Assembly: GCA_013115145.1 (NCBI GenBank)
Contig: JAAPAO010000587.1
Coordinates: 1 to 22,004 of the forward strand
Length of the DNA: 22,004 nucleotides
Origin: Perkinsus chesapeaki
Taxonomy: Eukaryota > Perkinsozoa > Perkinsida > Perkinsidae
Reading direction: 5' to 3'
The notes beneath the pieces were generated by a model. It made no database searches, was not told the DNA's origin, and saw only the letters and a program-made list of their open reading frames with translations. Positions 10,039-20,008 of the stretch are shown here, one piece after another. A program made the translations under genes and the position numbers. Each line of letters starts with the position of its first letter. The stretch's first letter is position 1.

Positions 10039-10472
10039 TGTGATATTGAAACCTGCGGGATGAGCGAGGCTCCGTGGTGTTGTAGCAAGCAGTCTTTATT
10101 CAAGCCGCCAGGAACTGCTAGCTTTTACTACTCTATTGCGGCAGCGGATAGGGGCTGCATAGGCAACGTAAAATACAACAGCAGCATACTTATTTGTTCA
10201 CCTACGGTCTATGGAGCAATAGCACTACTAGAGGAAGGATGCACATTTGATAGAGCACGATCAGAATACTTGTTGAAAGTACGGAGGACTTCATGCTAAT
10301 AATAAACCGACAGCCGCCGTGGTAGAGCGATATTCGCACTGTGAAAGATTCTCTTCCATACTGATAAAGAGTAAGAAAAAAGCAAAGATGTGTGCAAAAC
10401 AGACGGCACTAGCAAACGAGTTCAGATACTAGGGGAAGATTGTCTCTAAGATTTTCAGATTAAAATGATAAG
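10039..10472. other. Intergenic between HPR gene and UBL gene A1
   Basis: This is the 5' flank of the HPR gene and the 3' flank of A1. The minus-strand sequence ending at 10053 (ctcatcccgcag) is a good splice or trans-splice acceptor 14 bases before the HPR ATG. A plus-strand frame at 10060-10299 has no recognised content. Confidence 0.45.
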
Positions 10473-12038
10473 TCAAGCCATAAGGGTGATACAGGATCCA
10501 TCTTCAAGGCCGCACTCCATCAGTGTCTTGTCATCTTCGAGCTTTTTGAGGTGAAACATCAGCGTCTGGCTCTCAGTAAGATATCCTTCCGCTTGGCGAA
10601 TCTTCTCTTTCAGATTTCTGATGGTGTCAGTCAAGTTACATGTGAAATTCATAACTTTATTTTTCAGTGTCTTCACTGTTATCTTCATCGTTACGTTGAG
10701 TATAAGGCAGCTTTTAGAGGCTGCTTGAATGCTCTGGGGAAGCACAGAAGAGTCTTCTAAGATTTTGCCGTCGAGATAGATTTCCTGGTTGGAGATGTGA
10801 TAGCCGTATTTCCCGTGGATCTTAGCTTTCAGTTGGCCCACTGTTTCGTAGTTATCTACAGGGAACGTCCAAGTAGTAGTCATCGCCACATTGAGGAAGC
10901 CTTCGAGCTGTATCGTAGAGCCATTAGTAAGACCATCACAGAAGCAGTTAACAATAACACGATCATCGTGGAGCAACTTCCCTTTAAAAAAGAGCCGCTG
11001 GTGCACGGCGGGATGGCCAGAACAGTCCCTAATAAGGGCTTTCAGATCCCTCACAGTCTGAAAGGGCTGAATCCTAACCTCAAATTTCTCACCAGTCGAC
11101 GACTCCACGAAGAGCTTCAAATCGACCCTATGTCGCACAACAACCGTAGCTACTTGCTCGGGTACATAGTCAGAAACAGATCCCAGTGTGAGAGGTTTCC
11201 CATCGAACTTCAGGTGCATCTGCGAAGTTGGCACACCGATTGCAGATTCGAGAAGAGACAGGACCCGGTAGCATGCATAGGAGGAAAGAACCGGGATGAC
11301 CACTTGTCGTCCATTGAGGGCCTCGGCAGTAACATAGGCCTTACCAACTGCGTGCAGCTGTAGCTTCAGTATTAGAGATTTCTCTATACCAATACTGGAC
11401 ATAGTGCAGTCATCCTCCAACAGCTTGTCACCAAGATGCAGCTTCTGTAGGCTGACAGCAATCCCCTGCGAGTCCCTCAAACGCTCTTTGATTTCTTTCA
11501 CAGTACAGGAACCGTTAACATCTAGAGTACAAAGAGGCACATCAGTAGCAGACAGCTGATGGATCTCCATGACAGCAGTGGTGTGAACCCGTACAAGAAC
11601 ATGGCGAGTTGAAAGCTTGCTGATGTACTCTGCCAGCGCCTGATCGTCCTCTATGAGCTCGCCAGGAATAAGCAGCTCGAGATGCTCCGGAGTGACATTG
11701 CGTTTTTCATATATCTTTCGTTTGACGCTCTCCACAGTGTCAGATGCATCAAGATCTATCATACCACCTCGACCCTCAGATGCCTTAACACCAACTCGAA
11801 TGCTGCTCTTGAATCGGAGGAACATATGCAGTACTCTCTCATTCTTAGGATTCACATCGGCCAAGGTACGGCCATCCTGCAAGGGTTTACCGTTGAGAAA
11901 GAGAGACTGGTTCTCTATAGGGATGTGAAGTAGCCTGCCAATGCCGGATTTCACGTCTTTCACCGTATGCTTGATCATCAAGTCTAACGTTATATCATCG
12001 CCAGGAGAGTGTCGAGGCAAACGAATGTAGGTTGTCAT
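10473..12038 (-). CDS. Tandem ubiquitin-like (UBL) domain protein, seven domains (A1)
   Basis: Single exon, 521 aa, starting at the ATG of MTTYIRLPRHSPGDD, which aligns with the start of A2. I count seven ubiquitin-like folds, at about residues 1-76, 77-152, 153-232, 233-305, 306-384, 385-449 and 450-521. Each carries the pattern T-V-x-x-(V/L)-K then a hydrophobic, L-x-x-x-G-x-x-L-x-(D/E)-D-x-x-(L/V) and a final hydrophobic strand, for example ENQSLFLNGKPLQDGRTL and LHLGDKLLEDDCTM. No domain ends in Gly-Gly, so processing into free modifiers as in polyubiquitin is unlikely; the protein ends ITLMA. Function is unknown; a scaffold or binding platform is an inference. The frame is open 5' to 12083, but only from a TTG. 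Confidence 0.85.
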   Translation of the reverse strand: MTTYIRLPRHSPGDDITLDLMIKHTVKDVKSGIGRLLHIPIENQSLFLNGKPLQDGRTLADVNPKNERVLHMFLRFKSSIRVGVKASEGRGGMIDLDASDTVESVKRKIYEKRNVTPEHLELLIPGELIEDDQALAEYISKLSTRHVLVRVHTTAVMEIHQLSATDVPLCTLDVNGSCTVKEIKERLRDSQGIAVSLQKLHLGDKLLEDDCTMSSIGIEKSLILKLQLHAVGKAYVTAEALNGRQVVIPVLSSYACYRVLSLLESAIGVPTSQMHLKFDGKPLTLGSVSDYVPEQVATVVVRHRVDLKLFVESSTGEKFEVRIQPFQTVRDLKALIRDCSGHPAVHQRLFFKGKLLHDDRVIVNCFCDGLTNGSTIQLEGFLNVAMTTTWTFPVDNYETVGQLKAKIHGKYGYHISNQEIYLDGKILEDSSVLPQSIQAASKSCLILNVTMKITVKTLKNKVMNFTCNLTDTIRNLKEKIRQAEGYLTESQTLMFHLKKLEDDKTLMECGLEDGSCITLMA

Positions 12039-12634
12039 TGGTAATAGTACAAACCGCTCGTTGATCAAATGAGGAAAAATCAAACAAAGGATCCGTACAA
12101 GAGTGTAAGCTTGCTATCAGCACATTGCAATTCACAGCATCAGTAATGGAGCACCTTATACTCAGATATAGGAAGAGCAGTGCGAGACAGGCAACTCTGG
12201 CCCAGTTCAGTCTCCGTGCTAACATCTTGGCGTAAAGGACGTAATAGATAAGCATGTGAGCTAGGAAAACACCTCGATGTAATTGAAAAATGCAAATGAT
12301 ACCAATGAAGAGTCAGGGCACGCGAGTTTTTCGTAAAATTATCACAGTCGCGCCTTCTGGTTCGACTAACCCTACCCATCGCGTTCCCAGTTCAGTCTTC
12401 GATCATCAACGAAATACTGTCTATCAAGTATGAGAATTGAATAACTGAGCTTCATCCAATTGGGTCCCAGGCGACAATCGGCCCCCACAGGATAGTCGGT
12501 CATGCAGTTGCTTCGTGGCTCTCCCTTAATTTTCTTGGACGGCGCTTGCAACAGAGCTCCTGGTTCGGAGGCCCTTCTCTTCCTGGCATTCCTAATAGCA
12601 TATCCAATAGAACCGACGCGAGCCATTCATAGTC
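12039..12634. other. Intergenic between A1 and MATH gene
   Basis: This is the 5' flank of A1 and the 3' flank of the MATH gene. It contains a minus-strand frame at 12372-12626, listed separately. Nothing else is recognised. Confidence 0.4.
12372..12626 (-). CDS. Small hypothetical basic protein or extra 3' exon of the MATH gene
   Basis: An 84-codon frame with a true ATG, starting 8 bases after the MATH stop. It begins MARVGSIGYAIRNARKRRAS and contains a second basic patch, PSKKIKGEP, so it has the look of a bipartite nuclear localisation signal. No family is recognised. A possible acceptor (tgctattag) lies just before the basic patch, so part of it could instead be an alternative last exon of the MATH gene. 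It could also be a chance frame. Confidence 0.25.
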   Translation of the reverse strand: MARVGSIGYAIRNARKRRASEPGALLQAPSKKIKGEPRSNCMTDYPVGADCRLGPNWMKLSYSILILDRQYFVDDRRLNWERDG

Positions 12635-13758
12635 TCATTGTGATGAGGTATGCGTAAGGAGCCCTCCGCTTGCACTGTCTGTAGAGCGGATTCCATGGAT
12701 GCTTTGAGCTTGCATTTCCCGTTCGATCAAGCTGCCTGGGTTCTTCCCACCCCCACCAGGAGTTACAGATATGACTACTCTCTGCCAAGGGTAACAGCAA
12801 TACAATAGCCAACAACCGAAGTCACATTCGAAGTACACATCCGAAGTCCAACAAGAGACCGCAGTTGTGAGCCCTCACCAAAGTGTCCTTTTCCCCAATC
12901 CACCCGAATTTTATATTCCTCAGCTCGTTCAGTGGCAGCAGAGCGTGAGTTCCCAAATTATCGTCTCTCCGGCCACTCGGCTGGAAGCTACCCGTCCAAG
13001 CCTGAGAGCAGGCAAGCAGTCGACGCCATCTGAGGCAGAGTTGGAAGGACAATCGGCGAGCCCACCCGTGTTTGCTCAATATTAGAGTTCTGCACTGCGA
13101 TGCGAATCTTTAAGATTTCCATTCTTGCTGAGCCGTCTCCTAAAATCCGAATTCCGAACAAACAATGATCAGGCTGGGATCCAGCACTCGCAACACGAGG
13201 ATGAAACGAGAGGAGTGTCGTCAGCCTTTAGGCACATCCTGTAGTCAAACTGACCTGCTGAGTCCTTTTCGCCAAGCACATGCAAGTATGCAGCGAGACT
13301 CTCCTCACCATCCGCATGCTCAGGATGACCTCCAGGATATAATGCCAACTGAAAAAGCTTGTTATTGTTCGGAGCTTCCTTTGGCAACTTGCTGCAGATA
13401 TGAAATGTGCTATATCTCACTAAATTAAAGCTGGGCAGCTGCTATTACTTGGACACGGTACTTGTCCATCCACACAGGCTTCAGCTTCACCTCTTTACCT
13501 TTTTCGAAGTTGAGTACGTCAGGATCTCAAATGTTTTCTTTCCACTAAGACTAGGCAGAAGCTTCATTTGCGAGTCACTGAGGTCTATCTCTGCACGGAT
13601 AACCTTAACCGCAGAGCACTCTATTCTATGGACCCAGCTTAATGCGAAGATCTGGCCTCGCTCACCATTCCTCCACTGTCATTGAAAAAGCCTCTATGTT
13701 TTCCATATAGGCTTTTTGGTTCCAACTTGTCCGGAAATGCTCCCTCCCACTGCCCCAT
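12635..13758 (-). CDS. MATH (TRAF-like) domain protein, five exons
   Basis: Proposed exons 13758-13666, 13588-13491, 13415-13208, 13001-12879 and 12781-12635 (222 aa), all in phase. The spliced protein reads as a MATH domain: FEILTYSTSKK then YSTFHI (first strands), KLFQLALYPGGHPEH (the family's W-x-L-x-x-Y-P-x-G motif with F for W), ESLAAYLHVLGEK (S-L-x-x-Y-L), DYRMCLKADD, GTHALLPLNELRN and GEKDTLRVVISVTP (D-T-L then the last strand). MATH domains bind peptide motifs and often recruit substrates to ubiquitin ligases or deubiquitinases. There is no BTB, RING or protease domain here. The C-terminal 40 residues are low in hydrophobics. The donor at 13207 (GTTTCA) and the acceptor at 13589 (GAG) are weak, so those two junctions are the least certain. 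Confidence 0.62.
13685..13717. repeat. 33-bp imperfect palindrome inside MATH exon 1
   Basis: Outer arms aaaaagcct / aggcttttt and inner arms tatg / cata surround a ttttc loop, with one C-T mismatch between the arms. In the transcript it would form a 13-bp hairpin about 40 nt after the proposed start codon. Confidence 0.75.
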
Positions 13759-14383
13759 GGAATCCTCTCGTGAGTCGCTACTGTAGTAGCAGCATGTGCT
13801 TTCTTTGGACTACAGACAGAGAGATGAAATAAAGAGAGACTGAGGCGAAGCGGGGGGGCGGCAAAAAAGTAGAAATGTCAGCCGTGAATCTTACGATATT
13901 TTTTGTCTCGTCACGCTGGTTAACAATGGTCAACTTATAGGATGCCCCATAGAAGATAATATGGGAGGGTTCTACTCATAATAGTCGATTGTAGTAGCTA
14001 AACAACTGTTAATGTTGCGGAGAGATACAAAATTTCGCCAGCTATTAAGCCTAGCTATACCGGTCAGAGAGAAACACAGGATTCCTATGTAACTGTACAG
14101 GCTAACTCATAATTTAGTAGAATGGGCGCCATCCTCCCCACTGCCACGCCAGATAAAACATGAGGAACACGGGAAGGGAACGGAAGATGGCTATCAGTTA
14201 TGTAAAAATCCTGCAAGGATATCTGGCAACGTAGGCGTAAACGAGGACAAGGATAGAAGGGTTGATGCAGGTGGGGTTGAGCGTAGCAACTCTACGTTAG
14301 GAACCAAAGACTGAGACAATAAAAAGAAACCGGCGAACTTCTAAAATTAGCGTTGAAGTAGTTTGTTCAGTATTGAGAGAGCA
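13759..14383. other. Intergenic between MATH gene and UBL gene B1
   Basis: No gene recognised. The minus-strand stretch near 13800-13830 (ttcatctctctgtctgtag) is a strong pyrimidine-AG acceptor upstream of the MATH ATG. A short hairpin gctac-tgta-gtagc lies near 13777. Confidence 0.4.
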
Positions 14384-15796
14384 TTATAAATCGGCTTCCG
14401 ACACGTGTTCTGAAAGTTCATTTAGATCAATAACAGATCCATTAGTAATCCCGTAATCTTCAATTGGGCATTCATCAATAAGTTCTTCACCTCTGAATTC
14501 CAGAGCAAGCCCGTCCAGCGGAATCTTCAAATCGCGCTGTATTCTCATTCTAAGTTCCTCCACCAGATAATGTTCGTGGCATAACACTCTATGCTTCTTT
14601 TCACTTTTGTCCTCTTTGATATAAACAAGCAGCGGCTTTCCTTTGGGGTACTCCTTCAGGTTCAACGGGGCTCCTTGACGAACTTCCCTCAGTGTATCAT
14701 CACAAATTCGCAAGTTGCCTGAGATCTCAAGTCCATTATGGAACAGTTGTGATCTTATGGAATAGCCCAAACTCCAGAGCGATCGTTTGAGTTCTTCAAT
14801 GTCGCTGCACGGTTTGATAGGGATCGAGTGGTGTTTGCCCGATGAATTCTTCACCTCCACAAATAGGGCCCGATCTAGCTGGAGATAAACGGGGAGGGAG
14901 TATTCAGCTGCATGCTTGTAGATGCGGCCACTCGAGAGTTCTTCGCCTCTGAACATAATCTTCTGCCGATCGACAGGAAAACCAGTGCTCTTCTTTACAG
15001 CCTCTTTCACCTTGTCAACGGTATCAGATGGCGCAATGAAAACTGAGTCTGTCCAGCCATTTAGGTCGATTGCCTCTGCTTCAAGCCCTTCTACAGTCTG
15101 CAGTGTAAGAACCAAAAACCCCTCTTCTTTGATACCACAGTCCTTCATAGTTGCGCGATCATCAAGTTCTTCTCGAGTATTGCTGAATAACTTTTCCTGA
15201 CCAATAGGAATATCTAACTCATCTCGGAGTCTTTGTTTAACCTCACCAATAGTAGTTGACAGAGTAACACCTAGTTCGATCCCACTAGCGACAAAACCAC
15301 AGCAAGAGATTTCCACGATGCTGACCAACTTGACCATCACATGATGAGTGAGTTGCCTACTCACGTACTCGGCAACAGCTCGATAGTCTTGTCTGATGCT
15401 ACCAGCAACAGCTAGGACTTGCTTATCCGCAGGGATACGAGCCGCTTTCTCAATCTTAGCTTTGATAGTGGATATGGTGTCAGAGGCGTTCACTGGTATG
15501 GTAATTGCATCACCGGTAAGCTTCATGACGGGGATTTCGACGTCACCACAATTCCGGAGTACAAATTGAGGATTGAACTTGTTGGCCTCAGCAACACGAG
15601 GCAGGAGCTTCTTCACAGTTTGTCGATCATCCTCAATGAGACATTTGTCGAGGAATAGCATTTGCTCAGCCGGCGGTATACCAGTAGCCTTCGACAGTTT
15701 AGTTTTGATATCTTTGATGGTGTCCAAAATTTCTGCCTCGACCACCTCAGCTGGCCTGGTCCGCTCAGCATCCGCCAAGAAGAGGTGAGTTGGCAT
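14384..15796 (-). CDS. Tandem ubiquitin-like (UBL) domain protein, six domains (B1)
   Basis: Single exon, 470 aa, starting MPTHLFLADAERTRP. Six ubiquitin-like units follow one another, each about 75-80 residues. Examples are TIKDIKTKLSKATGIPPAEQ, TISTIKAKIEKAARIPADKQ, TVDKVKEAVKKSTGFPVDRQ followed by KIMFRGEELSSGRI, and the last, LALEFRGEELIDECPIEDYG with NGSVIDL. These match the ubiquitin T-I-x-x-V-K-x-K-I-x-x-x-x-G-I-P-x-x-Q pattern well. No unit ends in Gly-Gly and the tail is SEHVSEADL, so it is not a conjugatable precursor. Domain order parallels A-type proteins except for one missing unit. A strong acceptor (tccttcttcag) lies 9 bases before the ATG, as expected for trans-splicing. Function unknown. 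Confidence 0.87.
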   Translation of the reverse strand: MPTHLFLADAERTRPAEVVEAEILDTIKDIKTKLSKATGIPPAEQMLFLDKCLIEDDRQTVKKLLPRVAEANKFNPQFVLRNCGDVEIPVMKLTGDAITIPVNASDTISTIKAKIEKAARIPADKQVLAVAGSIRQDYRAVAEYVSRQLTHHVMVKLVSIVEISCCGFVASGIELGVTLSTTIGEVKQRLRDELDIPIGQEKLFSNTREELDDRATMKDCGIKEEGFLVLTLQTVEGLEAEAIDLNGWTDSVFIAPSDTVDKVKEAVKKSTGFPVDRQKIMFRGEELSSGRIYKHAAEYSLPVYLQLDRALFVEVKNSSGKHHSIPIKPCSDIEELKRSLWSLGYSIRSQLFHNGLEISGNLRICDDTLREVRQGAPLNLKEYPKGKPLLVYIKEDKSEKKHRVLCHEHYLVEELRMRIQRDLKIPLDGLALEFRGEELIDECPIEDYGITNGSVIDLNELSEHVSEADL

Positions 15797-16266
15797 TCAG
15801 GAATCCTGAAGAAGGATGGAAACTTGATACATAAATATAAGGAACACATAGTGTACCACGGAAGTGACCCATTGAGCCTATTAAGGACACCCATAATGTC
15901 ATTTGTGAAGTATGTAAGAAGGCACACACGTTGGAATATCGGGCAAAAGGCACGTAGGGAGTCCCAGTTGCACATCTCTTGAGGGAATCTCATTCGGGAG
16001 AGAATACGCACTACGTAACGCAATAGTGAGTATGGATACTTACTAGGATTCACATATGGTAGGAAATAGCACTATAAGAGAAAAAACGCATATTTGCTAG
16101 AGTACGATTATTATACCTATTTAGACCATCCACGCTAATGTTAAATGGGCAGGTAAGGCAGACTAGATGGAGACATGAAACTACATTGTAGAGAGTTTAC
16201 ATTTACTCTAAGTAAAAGATAAGAGTTGATTGTTTAGTAATACTTCGTAATGGAACTTGAAATATT
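15797..16266. other. Intergenic between A2 and B1
   Basis: AT-rich 5' flank of B1 and 3' flank of A2. No gene or RNA recognised. Confidence 0.45.
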
Positions 16267-17892
16267 CTAACGCCGTCGACTCGACCACGATGGCCTATGA
16301 CGTCGAGGCTTCGAGCTGCTCACTTCAGCTGTGAGCGTAACAGAGGATTTATCGTCAATACCACACTCCATCAACGACTTGTTGTCTTCAAGCTCTTCTA
16401 GACGATAAACCAGGTTGGCAACTTTGCTCCGCTCGCCTTCTTCTTGGTGAATCTTTTTCTTTATGCTCTTTATGGTGTCAGTTAGGTGGCATGTGAAAGT
16501 CATCTCTTTGCCAGTTGATGATATCACGGTGACATTAGTCTTTACTTTCAAAGTAAGACACCTTTTACCAGCTTCCGGTACTCCCTGTGGCAATAAAGTA
16601 CTGTCCTCCAATAGTTTACCATCGAGATAGAGCTCCTGGTTGGAGATGTGATAGCCGCACTTGCTGTAGATCTTAGCTTTCAGTTGACCAACAGTTTCCT
16701 GGCTGTCGATGGGAAATGTCCAAGTAGTAGTCATAGCCACATTGATGAAGCCTTCGAGATGTATCGTAGAGCCGTTAGTAAGACCATCAGAGGAGTATTC
16801 AAGAATAACACTATCATCGTTGAGCAACTGTCCATTAAAGGATAGCCTCTGGTGCACGGCGGGGCGACCAGAGCAATCGGCAATGATTGCCTTTAGCTCC
16901 TTCACAGTCTGGGAAGGATGAACGTTGACCTCAAATTTCTCACCGGTAGACGACTCCACAAAGACCTTCAAACCAACTTTATGTCGCACGATAACCAAAG
17001 CAGTGTCCTCGGCAACATAATCAGACACGAGTCCTTTACTATGAACGACTGTATCCCCACACTTAAGCAGCATATTCGATCTTGGAACACCACTTTCGGA
17101 TTCGAGCATAGTCTTCACACGGTCACACGAATAGGACGAGATAACTGGGAAGACAACTTCGCGTCCATCAAGACCTTCGGCAGTAACATAGACCTTTCCG
17201 ATGGCGTGCAGTTCTAGCTTCAGAAGTAAAGCGTTCTCAATACCGATACTGGACATTGTGCAGTCATCATCCAGCAGATTGCCATGGAGATATATCTTCT
17301 GTAGGCCTGGAGCAACGCCATGCAAGTCCCTCAAACGCTCTTTGATCTCCTTTATTGTACAGAAACTGCTTGCCTCTAAAGTGCACAAGGGGACATGAGG
17401 TTCACACAGGTCGTGGACCTCCATCGAGGCGTTGGCCAGAAGTTGTACGATAACATGACGAGTTGAGAGCCTGTTGATGTACTCTGCCAGCGCGTGGTCG
17501 TCCTCTATAAGCTCACCAGGAATAAGCAGCTCAACGTCCTCTGGAGGAACGCCGCGCTTCTCAGACACTTTCCGCTTCACGCTCTCCACAGTGTCAGTTG
17601 GCTCAAGGTCGATCATACCACCTGGGCCTTCGGACGATTTCACACAGACTTTGATTTTGTCCTTAAACCGTAGGAACAGATGTAACTTTACTCTCTTCTT
17701 GGGGTTGATGTCACCTAGATTTTGGTCGTCTCGTAAAGGTTTACCGTTAAGAAAGAGAGACTGGTTCTCCTTGGGTATGTGTAATAGCCGCTCAATGCTG
17801 AACTTGACATCATCGACAACGTGACAGACATGCAAGTTCAAGACTACATCATCACCAGCGATGCTTCGAGGCAAACGAATGTAGGTAGACAT
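16267..17892 (-). CDS. Tandem ubiquitin-like (UBL) domain protein, seven domains with basic tail (A2)
   Basis: Single exon, 541 aa, starting MSTYIRLPRSIAGDD. It is collinear with A1 over all seven UBL units and clearly its paralogue: QSLFLNGKPLRDDQNL, LLIPGELIEDDHALAEY, CSGRPAVHQRLSFNGQ and AMTTTWTFPIDSQETVGQLK have close matches in A1. The third from last unit ends ...GLTNGSTIHLEGFINV. No unit carries Gly-Gly. Unlike A1, the last UBL is followed by a short Ser/Arg/Lys-rich tail, SSSKPRRHRPSWSSRRR, that could act as a nuclear signal or a nucleic-acid contact (inference). The ATG at 17892 aligns with A1; the frame is open 5' to 17985, but only from a GTG. An acceptor-like ggtcatcag lies about 25 bases upstream. 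Confidence 0.86.
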   Translation of the reverse strand: MSTYIRLPRSIAGDDVVLNLHVCHVVDDVKFSIERLLHIPKENQSLFLNGKPLRDDQNLGDINPKKRVKLHLFLRFKDKIKVCVKSSEGPGGMIDLEPTDTVESVKRKVSEKRGVPPEDVELLIPGELIEDDHALAEYINRLSTRHVIVQLLANASMEVHDLCEPHVPLCTLEASSFCTIKEIKERLRDLHGVAPGLQKIYLHGNLLDDDCTMSSIGIENALLLKLELHAIGKVYVTAEGLDGREVVFPVISSYSCDRVKTMLESESGVPRSNMLLKCGDTVVHSKGLVSDYVAEDTALVIVRHKVGLKVFVESSTGEKFEVNVHPSQTVKELKAIIADCSGRPAVHQRLSFNGQLLNDDSVILEYSSDGLTNGSTIHLEGFINVAMTTTWTFPIDSQETVGQLKAKIYSKCGYHISNQELYLDGKLLEDSTLLPQGVPEAGKRCLTLKVKTNVTVISSTGKEMTFTCHLTDTIKSIKKKIHQEEGERSKVANLVYRLEELEDNKSLMECGIDDKSSVTLTAEVSSSKPRRHRPSWSSRRR

Positions 17893-18228
17893 AGACGAGA
17901 GTCGATGCAGGTAACTGATGACCAGTAGGGTGGATCTGATACAAAACCGCAAGCTGGTTCTAAAGTTCTTGAAAAAGGGAGTCACTCGGCAAATGTTGAG
18001 GCTGCTCGCTTATATCGATGTGTCACAGCGATCTAGAGAGCTGAGTAATGTAGTTGCGATATTATCTCCCAATTGATACTAACTCCAACATAACACCTTC
18101 AAGCTGAAACTAGACAATTACTTATTCATATTCGTGAACTTGATAATAATCAGAAGTACGCAAAACTGCGAGACAATAAAATGTATAGCTGTGCTCATTG
18201 ATAGTCAGAGTCCCGCTACCATATCAAC
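17893..18228. other. Intergenic between B2 and A2
   Basis: 5' flank of A2 and 3' flank of B2. Nothing recognised beyond possible 5' leader splice sites. Confidence 0.45.
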
Positions 18229-19614
18229 TTAAGAGCCTACAAGCCTCAGAACAAGATGGATCGTTTCTCTGTTGATGAGCCCGTAACTGGTAAGAAGTCT
18301 CCCATCTTCGAGCTGCTGACCAGCGAAGATTAGCCTCTGCGCATCTGGAGGCGTCTCTGTGACGTGATAAATTCTATTCTTGAGATCTTCAACTGTATCG
18401 TGATGATACCAGCTTAGGCGTTTATTGTATCCCAAGAGCTGCTTGATGTACACGACATATCGAGGGCCGTTGACGGATACATTCAGATTCAGGCGAGCCC
18501 CTTGTCGTACCAGACGCATTCTCGCATCACACAGACGTTCATTATTGTTGACCTCCTGACCGTCGAAGAGGAGCTGAGGATCTACAGGATAGCCCTTTCT
18601 CCATAATGTTCGCTTAAGATCTTTAATAAGGCACCATGGCTTAGCGGGAATGGTAAGCTCATTACCTGATGAATCTGTTATGTTCACCATCACTGGTCGA
18701 TTGATACCGAGATAGACAGAGGCCAACTGCTCCGGTACAACGTCGCATAATCGTCCACTGACGATCTCTTCATCACCGCACATTAACTTTTGGTGGTGAG
18801 CAGGAAAGCAGGTCTCCACCTCGACAGCCTCCTTCACGAGATCAACTGTATGAGAGGGCGTGATGAAGATATTCGCCCTCCCTCCATCCAACTTATCTGC
18901 TTCTGCGTACAGCTTACCCCTAGCCTTCAGTTCGAGGACCAAGAACCCTTCATTTTCAATACCGCAGTCTTCCACTGTAGCATGATCAGAGACGAGCTCT
19001 CCGACTTTGTCATTCATTTTTTGCTGAGCCAGCGGAACTCCCCACTTGTCTCTGACTATGCGTTTAACTTGCCCAATAGTAGTTGACGGAGTAACATCAA
19101 ATGCGATATCGCGGTCACCGTATGTCAGAGGCCTCTGATGGATGGTTACGGTAGCGAACTGGTGGACGATGACGTGACGAGTCAACTGCCTTTTGAGGTA
19201 GTCGGCAATGGCTTGACCGTCTTGTCTGATGCTACCAGCAACAGCTATAACTTGTTCTCCAGGACGAATGCCTGTAACACCTTCAATCTTATCCTTAATA
19301 GTCACTACCGTATCAGAACCACAAATAGAGATATGCACAGCCTCACCGTTGAGCCTTTTAACAGGGACGCTGACTTCGCCACACTCTCGGTAAGCAAGCC
19401 GAAGATCTTGCTCATCACCGTGGTTGATACCCGACAGGACTTGATCGTCGCGGAGAGGACCGCCATCTAGAGAAAGCAGTTCTGGGACATGTAAGATGCC
19501 AGTAGCTTTCTGGACTTTATCCCTGATGTCGTTAATGGTAGCCGATACTTCAGCATCGATAGTTACAGCGGGTATATCCCTCTCAGCATCGCCAAGAAGG
19601 AGGTGGGTTGGCAT
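18229..19614 (-). CDS. Tandem ubiquitin-like (UBL) domain protein, six domains (B2)
   Basis: Single exon, 461 aa, starting [15 protein letters not shown], which aligns with the start of B1; the frame runs 6 codons further 5' but without an ATG. Six UBL units are visible, with signatures such as [78 protein letters not shown] and the last, [20 protein letters not shown] with [11 protein letters not shown]. The C-terminal unit is the most ubiquitin-like ([11 protein letters not shown] compares with the AGKQLEDGRTL loop of ubiquitin), but it ends VGS rather than RGG. It is a paralogue of B1. An acceptor-like gatgcag lies about 22 bases upstream of the ATG. Function unknown; a scaffold is inferred from architecture. 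Confidence 0.87.
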   Translation of the reverse strand: MPTHLLLGDAERDIPAVTIDAEVSATINDIRDKVQKATGILHVPELLSLDGGPLRDDQVLSGINHGDEQDLRLAYRECGEVSVPVKRLNGEAVHISICGSDTVVTIKDKIEGVTGIRPGEQVIAVAGSIRQDGQAIADYLKRQLTRHVIVHQFATVTIHQRPLTYGDRDIAFDVTPSTTIGQVKRIVRDKWGVPLAQQKMNDKVGELVSDHATVEDCGIENEGFLVLELKARGKLYAEADKLDGGRANIFITPSHTVDLVKEAVEVETCFPAHHQKLMCGDEEIVSGRLCDVVPEQLASVYLGINRPVMVNITDSSGNELTIPAKPWCLIKDLKRTLWRKGYPVDPQLLFDGQEVNNNERLCDARMRLVRQGARLNLNVSVNGPRYVVYIKQLLGYNKRLSWYHHDTVEDLKNRIYHVTETPPDAQRLIFAGQQLEDGRLLTSYGLINRETIHLVLRLVGS

Positions 19615-20008
19615 GCGGCGTTGAAGCACCAAAAGCCTGCATCCGGATGACCCGAGCGTGACCGCGATACTGGAATGGCTTAGGCATAAACTTGTGAATA
19701 TACAATCCTCTTGCCGGAAAGTTCCCCGTGGATTAGTGATTCAATATGACAGGCCGGCTGGTTCATTGCCAGCACGTACCATCACGCCACTGCGCACGCC
19801 CAAACAATCTATTAATCACCAAATCAGCGCAACAGATACGGCACGCAACCTCAAAGAGTCTCAATGTTTAACGAAAACTAGATCACACCGTCGAAATAAC
19901 ATCCCTTACATCGATGTGCTTCTTCTTGTGCTCGAGTGGTTATGCAAGTAACAAATACGCTCCCCTCAAATTCCCATGCGCAGAGCGAACATCACAAAAG
20001 TATAAATA
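19615..20008. other. Intergenic between secreted-protein gene and B2
   Basis: 5' flank of B2 and 3' flank of the secreted-protein gene. Plus-strand frames at 19658-19951 and 19936-20175 have no recognisable content. Confidence 0.45.

Noticed and set aside
10797-11363. Long plus-strand open frame (188 codons) opposite UBL gene A1.
   Set aside because: It is antisense to well-supported UBL domains, and similar shadows lie opposite the paralogue A2.
12771-13085. Plus-strand Gln/Ser/Pro-rich frame opening with an ATG and interrupted once by an in-frame TAA, which could suggest stop-codon reassignment to Gln.
   Set aside because: The opposite strand encodes the MATH domain across the same bases with correct splice phases. 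The plus frame is an antisense shadow.
10473-19614. Polyubiquitin genes.
   Set aside because: Units are strongly diverged from ubiquitin and from each other, and none ends in Gly-Gly.
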